From assembly GCA_030248065.1 (NCBI GenBank), contig JASAMV010002339.1, positions 62,001-126,000 on the forward strand: a stretch of DNA of 64,000 nt, written 5' to 3'. This DNA is from Rhynchonema sp. JSB1_4 (Eukaryota > Nematoda > Chromadorea > Monhysterida > Xyalidae). Under the pieces are notes generated by a model. It worked only from the letters and a program-made list of their open reading frames with translations. It was not told where the DNA came from and did no database searches. A program made the position numbers and the translations under genes. This document shows, one piece after another, positions 57,301 through 64,000 of this stretch (its first letter is position 1; each line of letters opens with the position of its first letter).

Positions 57301-60300
57301 TCAGCGAGCTCTGAGCTGCCGTTACCGGCACGAGTTGGCTTGGCAACTCGGCTGCGGAAGCGGTCATGTGTTTCATGATCGTTCCCACGACACTCACTGC
57401 CCCTTCTATCCTTTGTTCTTTCGACTCGCAGTAATTGTCGATTTCAGCATCCACCACGTCGACATTTTCGAGCTCGAGGTTTGTGTACACTCCTTCTTCG
57501 CAGTATAGGTACATTTGACGTCTCGATTCGATGTACAGCGGCAAAATGTCCAGTGATTGGCATTTGTATTGGAATTTGTCCAAAACCCAGCGCAACGGTT
57601 TAGCTGCAGCTGTGCCATACACTGGTGGCTTGGCAGTGAACGGATTCAAGAATCGGAACGTGGTGTACTTCAGTGTCGCAAAACACTGGTCGTTGAGATT
57701 CTTGATCGCACGCAGTAGCGGCACAACAGGCAATTGCTCTGTGTCCGGGTCCTGTTGCGAGTATTGACCGTAGCGCATTATCATGTGTTTGGATCGGATG
57801 ATCAACATCCACATCAGCGCGCTCACTGCGTCCTTTGCCGTAATTCCCACTATACAGATTGGTTGTGCCAATTGTTCGTTTGACCACGGGATTGCCCTCG
57901 ACACCATTTCGGTGAACTTCGGGTCATCCCATTGACATTGGCTGTCGTCCATCTTTGGGTTGAAAAAGTCCTCCTTCGGGATTTCCGTTAGGAAACCCGA
58001 TGAGTTGGACAAGTCCGGCACCAAAGAGCTCCAGCCACTCAGGAGTTCAGTGTCCACTGTAGCGATACGTGTTTGTTTCTGGTTTTCCGAAACATGAAAA
58101 CACATTTTCAGGGTATCCCGAAAATCGCCCAGCAGAAAACTGGCACCCAAGTTGTTCCTGGTCACGACATGTTGTTGGATGAGCTCCAACTCGTCCATTG
58201 GCATTTCAACCTGTGCTTCTTCGTATTGTAGTGGCTCGCCAACACCCTTCGTTGTGTTGCGTGCCTTCTCTGGATCGTCGGCATTTTCGGCAGCTGTGAT
58301 GGCTTCGGCATTCTCGCGCTCCACCCTATGGTAGTCCTGGAAACACTTCGTGCTGAACAATGGTGTGTCATAGCACGTCGGCGCCTCCAGGTAACCATCA
58401 GGCGTTGAACCGCAATTTGTCGAGCCAATCGTTGCATTATGTTTGACCCAATCGACTTTATCCGACGGTTGCATCCACGGTGTCGCATCGGCCGGGTCCA
58501 TGTTATCCCAGACCTGCTTCACCAGTGTCAGAACCGTTCGCGAAGACGCGTCTGTATACATCGAACCAACCGTTGACTGGTAGGCTCGCAGAATAAACGT
58601 CTGCACGATGGATTCGATGGTCAACAACACTTTCGGCGATGGGTACTTTTTATTCTGGCTGCCGCGCGAGTCCATGTACATGCAACACAAATTGTGGCGC
58701 AACCGTGTTGCAGCCAAGTGTGCGTTGTAGATACAAAACTCGCGGTATGCCTTTTGTTTTTCCCATTGGCTTGTCTGGGTGGTCGTCCACGATGACACCA
58801 CCACCATGAATTTGCGGTACATGGCCAACGAAGCCAGGGTCATGAAGTGAGTGACTTCATTTTGACGAACCATTGGCAACGTCAGGTATTGTGGTGTGGT
58901 CGGGGTCACTGTGAAGTTCAGCAACGGTGGGGATTGCGCGTACGGAGTTGGACCGTAGGCGACATCACCCGCCGTACGCAGCACCTCATACGGTGAATCC
59001 CAGTGGAAACGACCATAGCCCATCGTTGTAGTATTCGTCAATAGAAACGCCAGATCGTAGGTACTCACGACCTGAGTCAGGCCTCCGAGGAGTTGCGGGA
59101 ACACTGGGTGTCCCTTGTCGATCACCTCGTCATCCCAACTTGGATGAATCATAAAGGTGTCGCCCTGTGCATCTCCTTGGGGTACCAGCACATTGACAGG
59201 TCGGCCGAGCAAACCGGTCAGCACGTCCGGACCTATTGGATAGGTACTGTCGCTGACGTGATCGACTGGCTTGTCTGCCTTGCGACTTCTGTCGAACGTG
59301 CTTCTGATTTTGGCTCGTTGCAATAGACCTCGCATGTTGTAAAAATGCATGTCGCTTGTATTTACCGGACTTTTCTGTCCCGGTTTGTTGTATGTTTCGA
59401 CCAATGCCTTTTTCGTCTCGAACGCCATTTCGTACATCAGGAACATGCATGTCGGTTTGCTGAGAAAGTCCGCAAGGATCTCACCGCACCGTTTGGTGCC
59501 AATCGATGTGAAGTTCTCAGACCAAACCGTGTACAGATCGATGTATGCATTATGCACACCATTCGTCATGTACATGCGTACCGGGTACCGATGTTGCAGT
59601 TTGTATTCGCCACCCCTGGGTGCGAACCGAACATCGCCCCCGACCACTGGTGTTTTGAACGATTGGTCACGCGGGTACACGTAGTCGAAGTGGAGCGCAA
59701 TGACACCAGGGGTGTACATATTGCCGCATTCCAGCACCTCTAGTGCCTCCGTCAACGGTACCTCAGCGAGACCATTCAGACACCAGACGTTCGTGACGTC
59801 ACCTGGCTTTCGAGTCGTAATTTTGTAATGGCGTTGTAACGCCTCGTACATCGACAATGAATCTGTTTGAGGTTCAATGAGCCTCTTGAATGCAGCCATG
59901 CCAATTAGCGGTGGGCATTTGTCATTGCCTTGCTTGGCTTGGAAGCCCGCCTGGAACAAATGGTCACACCACCAATACCACTGCTCAACGTCAACTCCCG
60001 GTTGAGTAGGTTTAATGGTTTCAGTGGACCTCCAGGGGCCCATTTCCAACGTCGTCGGCATTGACTTTCCAATCACCTTTGCTAACGGCATTGTTGCAAA
60101 TTCGACGGCTGTATGCGGGTTGTGCCAGTAGGGGTACCGATGCAAACCCTTTTGGTATTCGGATTTCGGATCCAGCCATTCTGACACATGCGCATGTTCG
60201 GTGAATAAGGTGAACTGACCACGAATGACAGCATTCTGTCCGTTCGGGTACCAGAACGAGTAGCCTTTCGGCAACACTGCGCTCAAAGTACAAACCTCGT

Positions 60301-61237
60301 CACCGCCAGCCATGTCTATGTTTGCATTTGCGTTTCGAGCGTATTCGATCGGCTTGGCTGCCGATTCTGGATCTGTGATCGCCGCTAACAGTTGTCGGTT
60401 GCTTTTGCGGGAGAACAGGCTTTCAGTCTTGCCATTACCCAACAGCTCAAACAGCTTGTTGAGGACCTCTGCTTCGAAGTCCGGCAGAAATGGGCCTTCC
60501 CGTTCCGACAACGTGCGGTCCAGATAGAATTTGCTGAGCTTATCGAAATGCAATTCCAACCCCAAGGGCGTAGCATCCTGGGCAGCAATGCCGCTTCGGA
60601 TGAACGCTGACATCATCAAATGAATCTGTCGTCCATGGGGCCATAGGATTGTACTTCGCAGCACCTTTGTTGCTGTTGCGTCAGCCAAAATATTGCGACA
60701 TTTGCCTTCTTGTATTTTGAGAAATCGCGAGCGGCGATGGTGCGCCGCTGCCATCAACGCCGTCGTGTTCACTGTATCGGGCATCGGTTGTTCGCGCGGT
60801 TTCACGCTTCGAACCTTCGCCAACATCGCCACAATACCCTGGATGGTGTCCAAGTCCTTCCAGTCTTCTGGTTTGGACAGTTTGTTTCGACATCCATCAT
60901 ATGGGTCAGGGATGTTTTTGTCTGGCTCTCCACTTCCGACTTTGTTTTGAACGAAATTCTCCACAATAGTATTGGGAGTCCAGTCGTTCGGGATTTTGTT
61001 GCCGCTTTCATCGGCCAACATACCCTCGTTCGGTAGGAGAGCTTGCAGTACTTTTTCGGCCCATGTGGGGTTAATTGGCGCCGGGGCTGGGATCTCAGCC
61101 TCCATTGCCCCCTCTTGGGTCTCTGCCTGTCCTTCACGTACCTGTTCCTGCCCTTGCTCGGCATCCATTTGCTCTCCATCCTTTTTGTCGGACGACTTGC
61201 CTTTTTTGTTCTTTCGGCCGCCCGATTTTTCCGCCAT
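57200..61237 (-). CDS. gypsy accessory ORF 3: 1345-residue protein in the env position
   Basis: An intact frame with a good start context (ATCACAATGG at 61237), 236 bp after the pol stop. Begins with a Lys/Glu-rich segment (MAEKSGGRKNKKGKSSDKKD) and an Ala/Pro stretch, then a long globular region rich in Trp, Tyr and Pro. There is no signal peptide, no hydrophobic fusion peptide, no clear transmembrane anchor and few paired cysteines, so it is unlike retroviral, baculoviral or phleboviral envelopes. I recognise no enzyme motif. Its size, composition and lack of motifs would fit a capsid-type protein such as those of dsRNA viruses, but that is a guess. It ends RRWW at 57200 inside ORF 4. Confidence 0.85.
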   Translation of the reverse strand: MAEKSGGRKNKKGKSSDKKDGEQMDAEQGQEQVREGQAETQEGAMEAEIPAPAPINPTWAEKVLQALLPNEGMLADESGNKIPNDWTPNTIVENFVQNKVGSGEPDKNIPDPYDGCRNKLSKPEDWKDLDTIQGIVAMLAKVRSVKPREQPMPDTVNTTALMAAAHHRRSRFLKIQEGKCRNILADATATKVLRSTILWPHGRQIHLMMSAFIRSGIAAQDATPLGLELHFDKLSKFYLDRTLSEREGPFLPDFEAEVLNKLFELLGNGKTESLFSRKSNRQLLAAITDPESAAKPIEYARNANANIDMAGGDEVCTLSAVLPKGYSFWYPNGQNAVIRGQFTLFTEHAHVSEWLDPKSEYQKGLHRYPYWHNPHTAVEFATMPLAKVIGKSMPTTLEMGPWRSTETIKPTQPGVDVEQWYWWCDHLFQAGFQAKQGNDKCPPLIGMAAFKRLIEPQTDSLSMYEALQRHYKITTRKPGDVTNVWCLNGLAEVPLTEALEVLECGNMYTPGVIALHFDYVYPRDQSFKTPVVGGDVRFAPRGGEYKLQHRYPVRMYMTNGVHNAYIDLYTVWSENFTSIGTKRCGEILADFLSKPTCMFLMYEMAFETKKALVETYNKPGQKSPVNTSDMHFYNMRGLLQRAKIRSTFDRSRKADKPVDHVSDSTYPIGPDVLTGLLGRPVNVLVPQGDAQGDTFMIHPSWDDEVIDKGHPVFPQLLGGLTQVVSTYDLAFLLTNTTTMGYGRFHWDSPYEVLRTAGDVAYGPTPYAQSPPLLNFTVTPTTPQYLTLPMVRQNEVTHFMTLASLAMYRKFMVVVSSWTTTQTSQWEKQKAYREFCIYNAHLAATRLRHNLCCMYMDSRGSQNKKYPSPKVLLTIESIVQTFILRAYQSTVGSMYTDASSRTVLTLVKQVWDNMDPADATPWMQPSDKVDWVKHNATIGSTNCGSTPDGYLEAPTCYDTPLFSTKCFQDYHRVERENAEAITAAENADDPEKARNTTKGVGEPLQYEEAQVEMPMDELELIQQHVVTRNNLGASFLLGDFRDTLKMCFHVSENQKQTRIATVDTELLSGWSSLVPDLSNSSGFLTEIPKEDFFNPKMDDSQCQWDDPKFTEMVSRAIPWSNEQLAQPICIVGITAKDAVSALMWMLIIRSKHMIMRYGQYSQQDPDTEQLPVVPLLRAIKNLNDQCFATLKYTTFRFLNPFTAKPPVYGTAAAKPLRWVLDKFQYKCQSLDILPLYIESRRQMYLYCEEGVYTNLELENVDVVDAEIDNYCESKEQRIEGAVSVVGTIMKHMTASAAELPSQLVPVTAAQSSLMPWQRPPSEPNSYQRPFEIPIRIWAQLGFRRWW

Positions 61238-61472
61238 TGTGATAGTTTTGAATTATTATTAGTAATAATAATGCTATAAGAAGGGGAAATTATTGAGTTT
61301 TGATGGTAGTTTGTTGAAATTTAAAAATAAGCAAAAACGCGGATGGGGATGCGCGAGCATGCTACTATACTAGATGGAATTAGGAATAGACAGAGGAGAC
61401 AAGCACAGCAGATATAGACAGACAGATTAGTGAACACACATGCAATTTGGCTGATCATCCCTTGGTGTTCCC

Positions 61473-64000
61473 TCACAGCTCCTCCTCTACCTTATTATCC
61501 GTCGGATAATTAACTTTAGCCAATATAAAGTTAGGTAGGGTGGTTATTCTGCCAGGGGCAGAAAGAGCATGTGGCTTGAACTGGATGATCTTTTTGCCAT
61601 CGTGAAATATGCCGTCTTGGAACTGGTAGAAACAATATGACAATTGTGACAGGTTGACTGTCTCCAGTTCCGGGTTTCGTTTATCAACCCTTGCAATCCA
61701 CGCGTACCCCTTGTCAGAGATGTGTACAACTCTGTAAGGGCCTAGGTACGGCAACTGCAATTTGGGCGGGTCATTTCTGATGACCTTGAGTTTTCGGAAC
61801 ACGCGGTCTCCGACTTGTATAATTGGATCTTTGCCTTTATTTCGATCATACTGCTTTTTCCTGACCTCTTGCATTTTATGCAAAGATCGGGCAGCATCTT
61901 TGATCGTCTCCTGCACTGTTTCACGCATCTCTTGAAGAGACGTGCCCCTAACCAGAAGTTTATCGGATGCCTGAGCAAAAATGTCACTACTTTGTAGCGG
62001 CGGCTCAGTTCCGCGGCATAGCAACCAAGGACTCACACCTGTAGTTGAGTGTGGCGTGGTTCTATATGCCAGCAGGATTGCATCCAGATATAACTTCCAA
62101 TCCTTGTTTCCCGGCTGCACTTGTTTTGCAAGCGCTGCCAAGAGCCAACGATGTACGCGCTCGACTGGGTCGCTGCGCGGGTTGTATGGGGTCGTGAAAC
62201 ATTGCTTGATGTTCCATGATTCGCAGAAATTTCGCATTTCTGTTGAACGGAATTGCTTTCCGTTATCGCTAATGAGCTCTTTCGGCGGCCCATTATGCCC
62301 AATAAAGTGTGAAAGTGCTTCGACACACTTTTCAGCCGTTAGGTCCGAGAGTATGTATACCTCAGGCCATTTGGTGAAAAGGCACACGAAGACAAGCACA
62401 TCTTTATAGTTTTTGGATTCGGCCGAAGTGTTCTGTTCCCGTAGGCGCGGGGATTGCCGTTTGCCTACTTGCAGGATGTCAAACGCAACTTTGTGAAATG
62501 GTATTGGAACTATTTCGTGCGGATGCATCTCTGGGGTGTTCACTTGGCCGTGTCCTTGACGGAATGCACAGATTGCACACTTTCGGCAATGGGAGATGAC
62601 ATCTTGATGCATGTCTCTCCACCAAAACCGATTGTGCAACATTTTGTATGTTCGTTTGAGCGAAAAATGCCCTGTATTCTCGTGCGCTGCTCGCATAAGC
62701 GACAGCTTGTGTTTGTCTGGCACAATTAATCGTTGTGTCTGATCATATTCGTTCAACCAGAACAGAACATTTGTATCCTTGTCGAGGAAAAACTTGTGCT
62801 TGTTTTGCACATAGTACCGTTGTACGGCACTAGTTGGTTTATCCTCGATAGGATTCTTGATCAGTTCAACAATTTTTGTGATCCAGTCATCAGCTCTTTG
62901 TGCAGTGCTGATTTTCTGAAACATTTCGGAGTTTTTGTAGATCTCCTCGATCGGTATCGTTTCATCATCACCAAGGCGTGTGTTCACGGCCTCTCCTGGG
63001 TTGTGATGTCCATTCAGCACGTCAGTTACGCGCTGCAGGACTAACTCACACCAGGGGTCTATGTTGCACACGAACTGGTTATGTAAAACGATGTCCATGT
63101 CTACGTCATCTGGCAATGTCAGGATACGCAGACAATATTTGGACAGTTGATCGATTCGATCGTCGGGCGACTGTTTGCCTAATTCGGCCTCAATGTCTTT
63201 CCGTATTTCACGGAATCGAATCGATTCCGGAATCCGTGAAAGAGCATCCGGCCCTGAATTTTGACGACCAGGTCGATATTCGATTTCTGGGTCATAATCG
63301 TTCAGGATTAGGCACCAACGCTCGACTCTTGTATTATTGAAACGCTCTCTCATGCATGATTTGAGAGCTTGATGGTCAGTTATGACCTTGAGTGGCATTC
63401 GGTACACATAAGGCTGGAATTGCTGCAAACACCAGACGACGGCTAGCATTTCTAGCTCGCTCGCTGTGTAGTTTTGTTCCGCGGGAGTTAATCCACGCGA
63501 AACATAAGCAATTGGCCTCATGGCACCGTCACTTTGTTTTTGTTGTAGTATCCCACCAATACCGACTCCACATCCATCGGTTTCAACGATGAATGGTTTG
63601 CTGAAGTCGGGGTACACCAAAACGGAGTCTGAGGTCAACAAATCTCGAAGCGATTTGAAGGCCTCCCTCTGTGCATCACCCCACACAAACACAGTATGTT
63701 TGCGAAGCAGGTTCGTCAGAGGTTTCGCGATTTTGGCGTAGCCTTCGATGAAGCGTCGGTAATAACCCGACAAGCCCAGAAAACGTCTGACTTCGTCAGG
63801 CGTGTCCGGTCTCGGGAAATTCTTGACCGCGCTCACCGTTTTGGGATTTGGACGCATGCCATTTTTATCGACAATAAATCCCAAGTACAAAATTTCTTCG
63901 GCACAGAATGTTGTCTTGCCGGGAGAAACTTTGAGACCGACCTCTTTCAGGCGGTTCAGGACTTTGTCGACCAATTTGACATGGTCCTCCAATGTATTCG
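61473..64000 (-). CDS. pol: gypsy Pol: RT (C-terminal part), RNase H, integrase
   Basis: Open from the window edge. The first residues (NTLEDHVKLVDKVLNRL) follow directly after the RT catalytic YxDD box, which is outside. Then come the RT thumb (YLGFIVDKNGMRPNPKTV; VRRFLGLSGYYRRFI) and RNase H with FIVETDGCGVGIGGIL, TASELEMLAVVWCL, VITDHQALK and GPDALSRIPE. The integrase zinc finger is H-x4-H (HENTGH) and CRKCAIC. The DDE core is AFDILQVG, ISDNGKQF and DPVERVHRWL. A GPY/F module (YLGPYRVVHI) and a short tail follow. All active-site residues in view are intact. The stop is at 61473. The 236-bp gap to ORF 3 could hold a splice acceptor for a separate mRNA. Confidence 0.97.
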   Translation of the reverse strand, partial: NTLEDHVKLVDKVLNRLKEVGLKVSPGKTTFCAEEILYLGFIVDKNGMRPNPKTVSAVKNFPRPDTPDEVRRFLGLSGYYRRFIEGYAKIAKPLTNLLRKHTVFVWGDAQREAFKSLRDLLTSDSVLVYPDFSKPFIVETDGCGVGIGGILQQKQSDGAMRPIAYVSRGLTPAEQNYTASELEMLAVVWCLQQFQPYVYRMPLKVITDHQALKSCMRERFNNTRVERWCLILNDYDPEIEYRPGRQNSGPDALSRIPESIRFREIRKDIEAELGKQSPDDRIDQLSKYCLRILTLPDDVDMDIVLHNQFVCNIDPWCELVLQRVTDVLNGHHNPGEAVNTRLGDDETIPIEEIYKNSEMFQKISTAQRADDWITKIVELIKNPIEDKPTSAVQRYYVQNKHKFFLDKDTNVLFWLNEYDQTQRLIVPDKHKLSLMRAAHENTGHFSLKRTYKMLHNRFWWRDMHQDVISHCRKCAICAFRQGHGQVNTPEMHPHEIVPIPFHKVAFDILQVGKRQSPRLREQNTSAESKNYKDVLVFVCLFTKWPEVYILSDLTAEKCVEALSHFIGHNGPPKELISDNGKQFRSTEMRNFCESWNIKQCFTTPYNPRSDPVERVHRWLLAALAKQVQPGNKDWKLYLDAILLAYRTTPHSTTGVSPWLLCRGTEPPLQSSDIFAQASDKLLVRGTSLQEMRETVQETIKDAARSLHKMQEVRKKQYDRNKGKDPIIQVGDRVFRKLKVIRNDPPKLQLPYLGPYRVVHISDKGYAWIARVDKRNPELETVNLSQLSYCFYQFQDGIFHDGKKIIQFKPHALSAPGRITTLPNFILAKVNYPTDNKVEEEL

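Larger units (their letters stand above)
53886..64000 (-). mobile_element. Ty3/gypsy LTR retrotransposon, 3' 10 kb (5' end outside window)
   Basis: On the minus strand the order is pol (from the window edge to 61473), a 1345-codon ORF (61237-57200), an overlapping ORF in the +1 frame (57300-54976), a 350-bp leader to the polypurine tract, and the 3' LTR (54615-53886). The RT catalytic box, protease, gag, primer site and 5' LTR lie beyond 64000. The coding frames are intact over 9 kb, which implies recent insertion. The immediate plus-strand flank is GATAC, one half of a possible 5-bp duplication. Confidence 0.95.

Noticed and set aside
57200..61237. Envelope glycoprotein
   Set aside because: The position fits, but there is no signal peptide, fusion peptide, transmembrane anchor or conserved cysteine pattern.

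Overview
This is nuclear DNA from an invertebrate metazoan. The protein-coding genes are broken by many short GT-AG introns, and the recognised set is animal housekeeping: PFKFB, NUP62, U1A/U2B'' (snf), HSCB, TBC1D7, MTTP, ZFAND1 and FANCI. No ribosome binding sites, operons or other bacterial features are seen. I cannot place the species from the sequence alone. Gene names rest on recalled family sequences, and exon borders come from reading GT-AG sites in frame, so interior exons of the largest genes are approximate.

Layout. 0.2-1.1 kb: 5' part of PFKFB (minus). 1.3-12 kb: a dense nest of short non-autonomous DNA transposons (MITEs), many inserted into one another. At least five families (A, B, D, F and probably C) look hAT-like: terminal inverted repeats starting CAG, and exact 8-bp target duplications where the ends are intact. 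Others (H, I) insert at TA and duplicate TA. 12.2-22.7 kb, plus strand: NUP62 (with an RNase H reading frame inside one intron), snf, HSCB, TBC1D7. 23.2-28.5 kb, minus: MTTP. 28.5-32.7 kb: no recognised gene. 32.8-33.1 kb, plus: exon of a small predicted membrane protein. 33.5-34.8 kb, minus: ZFAND1. 35.2-45.8 kb, minus: FANCI, with MITEs in its introns. 45.9-51 kb: more MITEs, a decayed LINE and two minisatellites. 51.2-51.8 kb, minus: 3' end of a DUF4139 (F37C4.5/MuiA-like) gene. 52.5-53.6 kb: a 1.08-kb near-perfect inverted repeat. 53.9-64 kb, minus: the 3' 10 kb of a Ty3/gypsy element (pol, two very large accessory ORFs, polypurine tract, 3' LTR); its 5' end lies outside the window.

Most striking points. 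(1) The gypsy element carries, in the position where env usually sits, a 1345-codon ORF overlapping a roughly 770-codon ORF in the +1 frame; neither looks like an envelope protein. (2) The hAT-like MITEs share one plan: TIR, G/C run, then direct subterminal repeats, mostly of the form GGTAC plus a family-specific tail. Two copies with the same TIR and core have had this tail swapped at every position. (3) Insertion order in the nests can be read from exact target duplications.

The genes do not form one pathway. They cover glycolytic control, nuclear pore, splicing, Fe-S cluster assembly, TSC-Rheb signalling, lipoprotein assembly, stress-granule clearance and DNA crosslink repair.
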